Assembly: GCA_963693315.1 (NCBI GenBank) | Contig: OY856186.1 | Location: 381,252,768-381,316,767, forward strand | From: Diogma glabrata | Lineage: Eukaryota; Arthropoda; Insecta; Diptera; Cylindrotomidae | DNA length: 64,000 bases | Direction of reading: 5' to 3' | In this document: piece by piece, positions 45,601-57,336 of the stretch | Layout: each line of letters starts with the position of its first letter | Numbering within the stretch: the first letter of the stretch is position 1 | Made by a program: the position numbers and the translations under genes | The notes under the pieces: generated by a model | Told to the model about the DNA's origin: nothing | The model's input: only the letters and a program-made list of their open reading frames with translations | Database searches by the model: none

Positions 45601-47929
45601 CACAATCAAATTTTTAAGTTTTCGCACTTGAGAAGCTCTAGATTGTTTTCGAAAGCATAGTTCTTAAACAGCAAAAGTCCTTTCCGTTTATCGTTCTCAA
45701 GACTCATTCTAACCTCACCAGCCTAAAGAAACGTTTTTTGCTAATTTTAGAGCTTTAAATACACAAGGGGTCTTTAACATAATCAATAGCAACAGAAATA
45801 AAAGTCGGATACCAACTTATAACAATAAAAATACAAAAACTCACAATAGTATTTCCTTATAGTTTAACTGTAACGTAGACAAATTAATCCAAATATAAAT
45901 ATTAATGCTGAGAACTACATGTTATTTGCAAGAATAATATGTAGTTCTAAAACACAGGAGTAAGTCTTGTATTCAACAGTCATTAGTGATTTCAACTATT
46001 TAGTTAACACACATTTGGTTATACCCCCTGCAACCTGTTGCACCAAGCCACGAGGCATCAATTTATCAATACAAATGTTTCGCCCATAATGCGACATACT
46101 CATCGCCTAGGCATAGCATCGCTAGTAAGAGGAGCGCCTCCGACTATCACACATTTGTTATAAGCTCATTAAATAAGATAAAACAGAGTGTTGCTTGAGC
46201 GATGGAACCAATGATTTATCGCAAAAATAAAAGACTGTGTAAGCCGCAATTCCAAACTAGAAACGTAATAATAACGATTCACGGCATGCCCACGACAATA
46301 ATAAGAGGTGCGCCAATGAATTCAATACACAGTTCATTTTACACCCCAAAACATTGGATAAGCGTATAGGAAAATCTCAAGAACAATACACAAATTGCCA
46401 TCTGATAGCTGAAAGATATTTACGAAAGATTACGTGTCAAATCTACGAAAACCTTTAAATCTCTTATAACAAATAGTCTATCGCCAATGATTCTGAAAAG
46501 AAATTGGGCTGCATCTTCATTAATTATCTTACATATCTGACTAATGAAAGATCAAATATAAAAGGTTTTAGAAAAAAATTATTACTTAAATACAGGATCT
46601 GAATAAAGATTTTTTTTCTTCAATAAAACAACACAATGGGCCATATGTATAAAACCTAGTAACTAGGTTTTTTAAGTGGTTACTAGTTTTCGTATGCATA
46701 AAAAAGTATTCGAAACTTTACTTTACTAGCTTGCTAAGAAAAAAACATCGAATTGTTTTGTTTTTGAGTGTTTGCTATGTTTGGTATGCATAAAAACCAA
46801 AGTTTGCTGGATTTATGCTGGTATATACTATAATCAAACCTAGTGTCTTATTTACCACACTAAAACTATTACTAGGTTGTTAATTTATAGTTTTTTCTTT
46901 TTGAGATGTGATATGAATTCGAAAACAAGACAAATGTATTGAATTTATTGGTTTTTTTATTCTGATTTGGAAGATGAAATATGTTTTCGTGCATGTAAAG
47001 TTTACAAATAGCGTAAACCGGGTGAAGGAACAGTAAATTTTAGACACCTTTAGAAATAGTAAACTTTTACGACTTAGTAATTTACTCTCCTTGAAATAAC
47101 TGAAGCAGAATCGACCCAATCTTCAGAGTAAAGTAATTAATATTAACAACTCGGAATCAATAAGATGCAATACCTATAACGAATGGTGTCACTTACAGAC
47201 TTGTTGTTCGTTCATAATGCTTCTTACTTCTGGTTCAATGTATTTTGCACGTTTTTTTTCCAAATTTTATGTGCTTATACACTTTGGCTTTTAAGTAATC
47301 GTTCAAGTGTCGGAGGAATGCGGAACGTGCAAAATGATTAGCAAATGAGACGGATCAAGGTTTAACGCGACCCATGCCAATAAGAAGTGATTTACGTAAA
47401 AATTTTAAGTCAAAATTGTCACAAACAAAATATGCCTACATGCTGATATTTCCGAGAAAAAAATCATAAAGTTTCAAAACTGCGTGAAAACTGTGTTTTT
47501 TGCCTACAGTGCCCTCTAGCACTCACATCGATTCCATCACGCGGTAAGAATTAATTGAAAGTGTATATTTTGAAGTAAATTTTAAAAAATCGGAAAATCG
47601 GAAAAGTAAATTTTAAAAAATAAAATTAAAACTAAGGGAGAAAGCTACCCTTAAAATTTTTAACATATATTTTTGTCATGTGAAAATCGTGAATATTTCT
47701 AATGCATTGAAATTTTTAAAAAAAATTTACTACGAATGAAAAGATATACGTATTCGAGGATTTTTTTTTGGAAATATTGCGGTTCCAAATATCGAGAATT
47801 TCGTGATTTTTGGCTAGTCGAGTTATTTTCAAATATTCATAAATTCGGTTCTATTAAAGATAGAAACTTCTAGTTTGTTGTATTTTAAAGTTAAAAGATT
47901 TATCAAAGCTTTGCAGTTTTCAAGGATTG

Positions 47930-48480
47930 TATGATACCGACGTTTTATACCAGAATTTGATTATATTGCTAAGAGCCTACATAAGCTTCCAAGAAAATAT
48001 AAAGCATTTGAATAGACCGAAAAGCAAGGCGATGCGATTATGGAGCTTCAATTAAGATTATGATCTGCACCAGTTCTGGTTTATCCTATGCAATCTTAAA
48101 TTTATATTAAATACTGATACCAGCAATGATGGTATAGGAGGAGGGGAAAAGAAATCGATGAAATTGATGGGAAAATGAAAGTAATACCTTATTACGCGAA
48201 GCCACTGTCCAAGCGAGAAAGGGATCATTGTGCAACCCACAAAGAATTGCTGGCTATAGAGCTATGTGTGAAACATTTCCACAAACACTTGTAATTGCAT
48301 TTGAGTAGTGATCATGGAGCATTGAGTTGTTTATTACAATTTAAATACCCGGCGGGGTAGGGAGCATGATGGATCAGCTTCCAGGCTTATGATTTTGACA
48401 TTAAACATCGAACAGGAACTGCACATGGAAATGTTGACGAATGCCAAGTAGAATGCAAGCACTGTAACCGGGCCGAAAGC
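47930..48480 (+). pseudogene. Ty3/gypsy RT-thumb/RNase H remnant
   Basis: Scattered frames on the plus strand read IPEFDYIAKSLHKL, then TDTSNDGIG, VIPYYAKPLSKRERDHCATH followed by KELLAIELCVKHFHKHL, SSDHGALSCLLQFKYPAG and FDIKHRTGTAHGNVDECQ, in the order of the gypsy RNase H domain (TDAS.., LSK.ER.Y..T.kELLA, .DH..L..L, dF.I.HR.G..H.N.D). Frameshifts and stops make it clearly dead. It is present in the inner R copy only. Confidence 0.75.
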
Positions 48481-48640
48481 TAGGAAAGCAATGGAGCCAA
48501 TATCAGGGATCCTCTGCTTCCTGGTAAAAAAAATCACTTTTGTTTTTGCAGGATTATTTTCTAACCCACATTTTTGGCCCATGTCAATGTTATTGCAAGG
48601 GTAGTTGGGACTAGCTCGTCTAATGTACTTTGACTAGAAT
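48480..48640 (-). pseudogene. LINE RT fragment in inner R copy
   Basis: Minus strand QKCGLENNPAKTKVIFFTRK and IPDIGSIA, the same block as at 45415-45600; the two derive from one insertion that predates R duplication. Confidence 0.6.
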
Positions 48641-48931
48641 CGCCACTTGATTATTTTATTCAATGCAAGAACTATGATAGAACAGAAAAGTAATTCTTGT
48701 ATTCAACAGTCATTAGTGATGTCAACTATTTAGTTAACACACATTTGGTTATACCTCCGGCAGCTTGTTGCACCAAGCCACGAGGCATCAATTTATCAAA
48801 ACAAATATTTCTAGCATAATTCGATATACTCATCGCCAAGGCATACCATCGCTAGTAAGATGAGCGCCTTCGATTATCACACATTTGTAATAAGCTCATT
48901 AAATAAGACAAAACAGAGTGTTGCTTGAGCG

Positions 48932-49207
48932 GTGGAACCAATGATTCATCGCAAAAATAAAAAACTGTGTAAGTCGCAATTCCAAACCAGAAACGTAATA
49001 AAAACGATTCACGGCATGCCCACGACTAATAATAAGAGGTACGCTAACGAATTCAATGCACAGTTCATTTTACACACCAAAACATCGGAAAAACGTATAG
49101 GAAAATATCGAACACAATACACAAATTGCCATCTGATAGCTGAAAGCAATCTACGAAAGATTACGTATCAAATCTACGAAAACCTTCAAAGCTCTTATGA
49201 CAAATAG
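48932..49207 (+). pseudogene. Conserved-length frame in R element, unknown
   Basis: A 91-codon frame (start MEPMIHRKNKKLCKSQF) with a diverged, frameshifted counterpart at 46204-46460 in the outer copy. No domain recognised. Its polar/basic composition is unlike random AT-rich translation, so it may be a transposon-encoded remnant. No function proposed. Confidence 0.25.
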
Positions 49208-49948
49208 TCTATCGCCAATTGTTCTGAAAAGAAATTGGGCTGCATCTTCATTCTTGCATGTCTGACTAATGAAAGATCAAGCATAAAAGGTTTCGAAGTT
49301 TTAGAAGAAATTTTTACTTAAATACGGGTTCTGAATAAAGATTTTTTTTCTTCAATAAAACAACTTATTTCACTTCCATGTAAACAAACACAAAAATATA
49401 AAATAAAATGAATATTTTAATATTGAGCTTCTTCTTATAATTATTAACATAAAATTCTACAAATTTACTAAATAAATAGATAAACTATAAGGAAATATAT
49501 ACATATATATATTTATATATATATTTATTTGACAAGTCAAAAAAGTTTGTTATTTAAATTCCTAGTAAACGCCATAGCAACAACCTAGTGCGATGTTTTT
49601 TAATACTATCCTCCTAGTTTAGTTCATACTCAAACCAATTTTTTACTATACTAGCAATTTTGTATAAAACTAGGTAGTAAAGTTTAACTAGTGTTTACTA
49701 GTTTTTATACATATCGCCCATTATGATTCATTTCCATTTAAGTTTACAAATACAAAAATATAAAATAAAATGAATATTTTAATATTGAGCTTCTTCTTAT
49801 AATTATTAACATAAAATTCTACAAATTTACTAGATAAATAGAAAAGCTATAAGGAAATAGTATACGAAGATATATAACAAATAAAATAAGTTATTTATTT
49901 GACGACTCAAAAAAAGTTTGTTATTTAAATTCCTAGTAAACGCCATAG

Positions 49949-50813
49949 TGTTGTATAAATCTCTTAAACCAAGTTTACAACATTTTATGGCCTGCTTTTC
50001 GAGTTCGTGCAACGCGGCAGAACAACTATCATTATAACCACATTTTAAAAGTAAAGCCTTTGCTTTTCTTAATAATCTGTTGATTTTATCTCCGAATTCG
50101 GTAACAGATTCGTGGGTACTTTGAACCATTAACCCCATTTTCCCATATAACTCAAAATAGCTAGAGTCTTCCTTTAGTCCTCGGGAAAGATATTTATAAA
50201 GTTCTTTCAAACTTGTGAAATTAATACCACTTATAAGTTTCAGGGCGTTGCCCGATAACCGTGTCCTAACTGACTGTAAAAAGTGGGTTCTGTATTCGCT
50301 TGGTAGGGTGTGGTACGCGCGATCGCATTCATGCTTAAAATTAAAACATTCGTCTTCCAGTCCATCATGCATTTCACCATTGTATTTTTTTATATTTTTA
50401 ACTCTGGTTGTTATCATATTGTACTCTTCGTCTAATTTATTATTAAAACTAGGTATATCGGTTCCACTATTCGTTATTTTTAAATGTTTCACGTCTTTTA
50501 ATTTATTGTTCAAATTTCCGAGGGCAGCAATTTCCGAATCTACCCTTTCTCTTAAATCTATATCTTCGTCCAGAGCTACCGACTCCAGATTAAGATTCTC
50601 TAAACTATTTGTTTTCTTTTTTATAACGGCTTCGCGTACAATTTCGAATTCGTTATTTAATATATTTAAAGTAGAATTTGATGGCTTACCTTCTGAAATT
50701 TTTTGTGCTGCTTTATTTTTTCGACGGTCGTCAATAGCTGAACTACAGGATAGATTTCGTTATCTGGCTGAACTGCTTGCTTGCTCCGTTTTACTAGACT
50801 CTTCCTTAGACAT
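49949..50813 (-). pseudogene. gypsy-type gag, one stop, 3'-truncated
   Basis: The ATG is at 50813-50811 (MSKEESSKTEQASSSAR), followed immediately by TAA. After that stop the frame is open for about 270 codons: a basic/charged N-terminal region, then capsid-like segments TRLSGNALKLISG and SRGLKEDSSYFELYGKMG, VTEFGDKINRLLRKA and LHELEKQAIKCCKLGLRDLY, typical of insect Ty3/gypsy Gag. No zinc knuckle; the protein ends at the element boundary. Structural protein only; no envelope or enzymes present. Confidence 0.7.
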
Positions 50814-51215
50814 TTGTTAAATAAAACTATTAAGCTGCTTTCAGTTTTTTGTATATCGTCAATAGCTACACTGAGATAGATAGATTCCTAGTCTCTTGAA
50901 GATTTCTTGTCAGTAAAATTTCTTTCTGGTAACTGACAGCTTTTTCTAGCTCCGGAACGTTTATTTCAATTGTATAATATTTTGTACTTGTACTTTTGAC
51001 TGATGACTTGATACTTTTGAATTTTGATAACTGTATGTTATATAACTTTAAAAACTGTATTTAGAACTTTTAGCTTGTTCTTAAAAATTGTTTACAAATT
51101 TTTACTATCACCCACTTAACAATTATTTTATTTTATTATAGAATTATTAAACTTATTATTTTGGTTTTAATTCGAACCACTTTAGAACCACAGGTTAATA
51201 CCGGCCGCGCCAAAT

Positions 51216-51885
51216 TGTAATGTTATTTGTACAAGTTGTATTAAACTTTATGTACCAACAGTGTTTGTGGTTCTTACCTGTGGATGGTTCTCAAAACGTT
51301 TTTATAAAACACTTATTATTGTTTTTTAAACTATTATTAATTTATTTTTTTATATAATTTTAATTATAATATAACTTTTATTATAATTTTTACTTATTTT
51401 TAGGTTAGAATTCTTGGTGAGGATCACTTGAACTGAGATTGAACTTGAAATTAGAATTACTTAATAAAAATCAACTATTAAAACTAAAAACTTAACTCGA
51501 CTATTCTTTATTAAAACTCGAACTGAACTCCACTTAAAAACTAAAATCCAATTATTTATAATATTTAATTTATCCAAAATCAACAAAAATGATTTGGCCT
51601 AATTTTAATTGAAAATCGAAACATTCAAAACAATTTTCTTGCAAGTCAAATAAAATTATTTAAATATTTCGATTTGTGCAATTATTTTGATGTATGCAAC
51701 TTTCGCATAATTAACAATTTAATGAATTTAATTATTTATGCAATTTTCGCATAGTTGGCAATTTAATGAATTTAATTTAATTTATTAATTTTGTTGATTT
51801 TGAATAATTTAAATTTTTAAGTAATTTCTTAACCTATATTGTTACTAACTAAATCTATTATAAACCAAAGGAGATTTATACAACA
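51216..51885 (-). repeat. Single LTR (about 670 bp)
   Basis: TG..CA borders with the primer-binding site adjoining the inner side. AT-rich. Only one copy in the window. Confidence 0.65.
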
Positions 51886-52039
51886 ATAGCAACAACCTAG
51901 TGCGATGTTTTTTAATACTATCCTCCTAGTTTATTTCATACTCAAACCAATTTTTTACTATACTAGCAATTTTGTATTAAACTAGGTAGTAAAGTTTAAC
52001 TAGTGAGTAGTGTTTACTAGTTTTTATGCATATCGCCCA

Positions 52040-53326
52040 TTGGCTTGGTACATCTTTGTTTTGTTTTTGCTGCTATCGATGTTTGTATGGGTTTATCGTA
52101 AATATAATATTTGTAATTTTTTATATTAGAAGTATGTATTTCGCATCAAACCCGACAAACATTTTTATGCATGAAGATAGCGTTCGTATATTTAAATTCT
52201 AAATTGGAAATGTATGAGTGTGACTTTGTTTGTAAAGGATGCTTCGTCCATTTTATCGCCATTTTTTAATGATACAATATAAAAGAGCGAAATTCACAAA
52301 TCAAAAAATTTAAACATAAGACAAAAGTGGAGAAAATAATACAAATTCTCCATAATTTTCTCAATATTATGATAAATTAAATTAAAATATCAATACATCG
52401 ACATGAAACAAGACAAATAAAAAATATTAAAAAAATATAATAAGTTTTTTAGATCACTAAAATTAATTATTGAAAGTGCTTGTTTGTTTAGCGAGATTGT
52501 TTTTATTACATTCACTAAAAAATTTCTTTCGCACATAATTTTATATGCAAATATTAAATTAAAATTATTCAATTCAATTAAACGCATGCAAATTATTTCC
52601 TAAAATGTTAAATAAAACCAGCCATGTTAGAATATATAAAAATACGTTTTATTTTTCTATATTCTTATATTTATTGTTCTTTCCTGTCAGTCCTGCTTTT
52701 AACCTTTTCTTATGGATATTTAAAACGACATTTCCTCGTTAATCAGATATTTATTCTCAAAGCGATGTTTTTCTATGGTACACGTCTCCAAGGTTAACAT
52801 TGGTCTCAGTCAACTTTGTACTGTCAGACTTTACCAAACTTACCATATACACTCCTTTTCTTACGCTAAATTTCAGCTTATTCTTGCTTTTAACAGCTAC
52901 TTTTCGAAAAATGAAATAATATTCACGTTTGTACACGCTAGTATTGTCTCAGTCAACTTTAATCCGTCAGACATTCAGCATCACCGACGTTACTTTTCTG
53001 CTTCTCGTATTTTAAACGAACCTTTTAATCTATGGTACACATCTCCACAAATATTGGTCTCAGGCAACTCAGTTCTGTCAGATCTATATCTCCACTCCAC
53101 AATTGTTCGTTTCGTTTCTTTTTTTTTTGCAGAACTCCAAATTCGTAAGACCCATAATTTATTTTATACCCCACCAATGGTATCGATTTGTAACAACATC
53201 TTCAAACTTTCTCTTTTTCGCTACAATGCTCGATCATTCAAAAAACTCTTCCATTCTCCTCTTTCCAACTCTTACTAGCTACTTTTCTTTTATCGTTCCA
53301 TCTTTGATTGCACTAGGGGGGGAGTG
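52040..53326 (+). pseudogene. AT-rich region with a possible degenerate LTR-retrotransposon tail
   Basis: 52775-53320 contains two diverged direct-repeat phrases ('atggtacac.tctccaa', 'attggtctca.gcaact', 'ctgtcaga.ct') and ends in a polypurine-like 'actaggggggggag' followed by TGTTGTGG. This could be the polypurine tract before a 3' LTR (TGTTGTGGCG.., perhaps to about 53973, ..TCATTACA). No polymerase recognised, no TSD found. Tentative. Confidence 0.3.
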
Positions 53327-53339
53327 TTGTGGCGAACAT

Positions 53340-54009
53340 TTAAATTAAAAAATTTCAATATTTTAGTAGGCGATGTTTTTATCTTGAAAAATATTTAAAA
53401 AACAAATTAGTTTCTTAGAGTTTTTGTTTTTGCAAAAAGTAGTTCTCTTATTTTTATGTTCCAGCTCCTTAATTATATTTTGTCGATAAAATTAAATGTT
53501 TTACTCTATGATAAATTGTTAGGGGATATTAAATTAAAAAATATTATAAATATTATCTCTGAAATATACATTAAATTTAGTGCAAAATTGTTATTCTAAT
53601 TGTTTTAAATTTTCGATGAAGAAGCTTATCTTTGGATTGATTTACTAATCATTTACTAAATATGAGATGTAATTTCTAAGAACTTTTTGGCTGAATGTAG
53701 ACTGAATTTAGTATTTAATAGAACTTTCAGAAGATAAAATGAATAAAATTAGTAAATTCAAATTAATAAGAGCCTATTGCAGAGTTTGATTTAAATTTAG
53801 CTCCAGTATTATATAGCTGAATTTCTAGCTGTAAGCTTATGACAATTTAAATCCAGGATTTTATAGCGAGATTATCAAGCTATAAATATATACAGCACCG
53901 AAGTTTTATACTCATTTCGAATATAAACGATCACAACAGTACTACAGTCAATCTTTTCATTACAAAACTTATTGAATTCATCAGAACGCATATAAATTCT
54001 AATATTAGG
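53340..54009. other. AT-rich, possible solo/3' LTR
   Basis: See previous entry; 'tataaatatatacagcac' at about 53880 and 'tcatttcgaatataaacg' could be LTR promoter/polyA context. Otherwise unassigned. Confidence 0.25.
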
Positions 54010-54170
54010 AATAGTAGATTCTTGTATGAGCTTAGAAAGAAGGGAATTCTTCACGAGGATGAAGTTTCCCGAAGCGAGCGTAGTGAGTGGAAGGAATCAT
54101 CCGAGTGAAGAATTGCCATCATCCTAAGCGAATACAAGATGCTATTTTATCCACGACTGTAAAATATTTC
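54010..54170. repeat. Hairpin module H11
   Basis: AATAGTAGATTCTTGTATGAG at left; AAATAGCATCTTGTATTCGC on the minus strand at right. Arms pair AATTCTTCACGAGGATG / CATCCGAGTGAAGAATT. The core is CGAAGCGAGCGTAGTGAGTGG. It is closely related to H12 at 61973-62090, and the similarity runs on past the end into 'actgtaaaatatttcg..tttaatttccagttt'. Confidence 0.75.
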
Positions 54171-54325
54171 GTTTAATTTCCAGTTTTCATGCAAAAATTT
54201 GTATCGCCATATTGAAATAAAAACATCAAAGATAGCGAAAAACAAAACAAGTTTGTTGTTTAATTTGTTAGGGGAATATTTAATAAACAATAGAACTGTT
54301 AATGAATTTTAATCAAATTCACTAG

Positions 54326-54607
54326 TTGTGGAATGAATACAATTACAATGGAAGACATACGCATGGAATTTATAACCCCGACGGGGCACCTTCTGAATAC
54401 AAAAATAAACATAACCTAATTAACTTATGCCATCATAAAAAAGACTTTAAGGTTGATGCACAATGGCATTTTCATGCTACCAGCCATAACAAGGGACCTT
54501 GCGATGGGATTGTTGGCACACTGAAGCGTGCTGCACACCGTTACAGTATGGGGAGCAGAGATATTATTGATACACCAAAAAAACTTTTCGAATGGGCTTT
54601 AAAATGA
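54326..54607 (+). pseudogene. Fragment of a transposon-type protein (DGAxSxYKNK / GPCDGIxGTLKR)
   Basis: A 93-codon frame with NPDGAPSEYKNKHNLINL, AQWHFHATSHNKGPCDGIVG and TLKRAAHRYSM. I associate this combination (an SDGA..QYKNK block followed by H/A-x-S/G-H-x-KGP-DG-GG-x-KR) with a repeated transposon-derived family in invertebrate genomes whose superfamily I cannot name. No start context or flanking exons seen; probably a C-terminal fragment. Confidence 0.4.
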
Positions 54608-57300
54608 GAATCTACCATGAACTTTGGATACGCCGATTAAATATGAAATATTATTGAAATATTATTTTTATTGGTCAAATTTATGTAAACAAAAACAACC
54701 CGCCATTTTAATTATTATTATTATTTTGTTTAAAAATAATTTATTATTATTTAAATTTTTTAATAATTAATAATAAAGTTATTACAAATAAAACGAAAAA
54801 TCGTCTATCATTTTTAAATGTAAACATAACCAAACATATCAACTGACAGACAAAACAACCTACTACTACATTTACAAAAGCAGAACAGCATAAAGTTCTT
54901 TGGCAAGTAAATAAATCAATCTTTTTTCGATCAAGCCAAAGAACGCGACATAATATTGTTATAGTAGAATTTTTTTGCCAGCGAACACAAAATTTGTTTG
55001 TTATGCGTATATTGTTTGCACATGCGCATATTGTTTGCACATTCAGTGTTTCGATTAAAATAATACTATTGGGGTCCCATTGAAATGAACAAAAAAACGC
55101 ATAAAATTAATAAATTACTTTTGAAATTCAACCAATTATAATAGAAAACCAAAAACTAGTAAAAATATTAATGATTTTGTAGGCAAATGTAACAAAATTT
55201 TGATAATTAAAAATAATTATAATAAAAATAACGACGCCTATGGAAACAAATATCACAGCAAACAAATGGTACGAACTAGAAGTAGAAATTTAACTAATAT
55301 AATTGTTTTGAAAACAAATTTATCCCAAAATAAATAATACATCTCTGTTTTACTTTTTGTCTCATCATTTATTTCTTGCTGCGTCCTATCTGTCAAAAAT
55401 TCGCGGGCAAAAAAATTCTACTATACGATTCTACGCAATGAAATACAAAACATAAACTTCAATTTTCGATGTACAATATTTCAAAAATAAAATCAAGGAC
55501 ACATTCTTTTCTTAGAAAAAGGGTCAACATGAAATACAAATACATTACTTTGGATGCGTTCCACTAAGCGTTCACAACGTTAAATATGATCTTTTGCTCT
55601 TTCCACAAGACGACGACGGTTGTTGTAGTCGCGGTGAAAACGTCGCTAATGACGTCATAATTTTCGCTCACGTCAAGTTCACAACAACCTATCTCAAAAA
55701 ATGGGTTAAAGTGAGCGGTTGTAAGTTTTTTTAAAACTTCAAGATGGCGACAATAAAAGTAACTTTGTATGATGCAGAAAGTGATATTACATTCGTTCGT
55801 TTGGAACAAAATAGCTGCTCAAACCAGCTTTTGAGTAGATGGAACGCTGAAAATTTGAAATTTTTTGAAATATAGCCTAAAAAATTTTATTTTGGGCTGA
55901 TATTTAGATCTGAATAGTCCATTTTATCATTAAAAATACCAAAACAAATTTATAACAGATCTAAATAAAATCGAAAAATAAACTGCTTTTCAACTACACA
56001 ACTTGTTCGAGGTAGAGTAGATCAAAGCAAATTTGAGTAAGTTTGATCTTCAATGGAACACGCCTATTATTATTTAAAGGTAGCTAGTTTCAATGATTCA
56101 ATCTCTATTGTTCATGATGAAAAAGTTAAGAATTCTTAAATTTTTTCATTGCGTAAAAAGCATTTCAAAAGAAAATTGTTTTTTTCTCAAAATAATTTTC
56201 ATACAAACTTGGCTCCCATGAGTAAAAGTTTTTTCGTGCGTGTTCCGTAATTATTAAAGTTTATTGTTAAGACTTACAAATTGTAACCTAACCTCTAGCT
56301 TCTGCTTCATTTGTTCAAATTCGCCATTTGTATTATTAACGTCAACGCTTAAAACGATGCATAATCCTTTCCACTTGAGTTTACAACTGTAACGTTCAGA
56401 AGCAAGTGGAACGGTAAAAACAGCGGTCGTAGGCATGATTGTCTTAAGTGGATAGTGGAACGCACCCTTTATGAATCTAATCAACATAACATTTGAGAAT
56501 CGAATATTCTCATATTTTCTCAAGGTTTCTAAAGAATGTGATCTCGAATCTTGGTCTTGGTAACATTTTGTCCTAATCTGTTCCGTATGTTAAAGAATGA
56601 CCCATTTATGGAATTTTTTGTCGTCCCGCGCTCGATAAATTAATTTTTTCTAACAGTAAAAATCATTTCTCAACTAATTAAAAATACGTGTTTTATAGGA
56701 AATATCAATATCAATATCAAAGAAGAGTAAGAAGCCGAGAACTAACTTTTCACAAACAGACAAACGGAAAAAATGAGTAAACAAACTTTGGCGGACAAAT
56801 ATTTTGAATACACGAAAAAATGGAAAAGAAAAATAAGCAAAACTGACCATAATAAAGGGTGTCCAAAAATTAACGATTTGAATTTGCCGCCATTTGTGCA
56901 GCAAACTGTTGGCTGCCCTGAAAAAAAACAATTTGACAGCTCTTAGTTTAGGGTTAGCAAAATGTAGTATTACACGATATTACAAAAGAGTGCGTATGTG
57001 TCAGCAAAGACGTGGAGGCCGATCTGTTATTCAATAAATAACCTTATCCTATGTACTTATGATTCAATAAAAAAATAACTGTCTTAAGACTAAGAACTGT
57101 GTTTTTTATATATGCAATTCAAATTTTTGGGTCACCTTATAGGTTAAAACATACAATATACATGCAGTAATACTAGTTTTCTGGGACCTTGTTCATGTAT
57201 TTTTATTGCTACTGTATTTATTTGGAGTAATTTATGACATACCCTCCGTATCAAAGTTATAAACAGCAGAAAAATTTAAACTAGAAAAGTAGTCATATTG
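54608..57300. other. Mostly unassigned AT-rich region
   Basis: A possible TIR pair: GGATGCGTTCCACTAAGCG at about 55552 and, inverted, GGGTGCGTTCCACTATCCAC at about 56447-56467 (a ~915 bp non-autonomous element). Another short phrase 'atggaacacgcct' at 56054 belongs to the same motif. No protein family recognised in any frame. Confidence 0.35.
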
Positions 57301-57336
57301 CAAAAATTAAATTATTTAATGAATTGTTTTACTTAC

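Larger units (their letters stand above)
46637..49720. mobile_element. TIR element R, inner copy
   Basis: TGGGCCATATGTATAAAACC at left, ACATATCGCCCA at right. It interrupts the outer copy between '..aaaacaacacaa' (46636) and 'ttatgattcatttcc' (49721). The corresponding uninterrupted sequence occurs within the inner copy itself (49363-49380). No clear target duplication. 3.08 kb. Confidence 0.75.
49949..51885 (-). mobile_element. Ty3/gypsy-like retrotransposon fragment with one LTR and a gag end acting as terminus
   Basis: 4 bp TSD ATAG at 49945-49948 and 51886-51889. Minus-strand element: LTR 51885-51216 (TGTTGTATAAATCTCC..ACATTACA), a tRNA-type primer site right after it (TTTGGCGCGGCCGGT), a leader, and gag. 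There is no pol and no 3' LTR. The far end is inside gag, but the last 15 bases (GAGATTTATACAACA) are the exact inverse of the LTR start, so the fragment has 15 bp TIRs plus a TSD. The empty site 'cgccatagcaacaac' is at about 49570 in the inner R copy. Confidence 0.8.
43326..52039. mobile_element. TIR element R, outer copy (interrupted)
   Basis: Left TIR TGGGCCATATGTATAAAACC; right end on the minus strand TGGGCGATATGCATAAAAAC, with alternating 'actagt' motifs inward. A second full copy (46637-49720) is inserted in it, along with a Transib-like element (43762-44562) and an LTR element (49949-51885). Its internal sequence includes LINE debris. Both copies have the same end sequences and order. 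Confidence 0.65.

Noticed and set aside
50215..50820. 201-codon plus-strand frame over the gag region
   Set aside because: Antisense shadow of gag; the minus strand has the recognisable capsid pattern and one simple stop.
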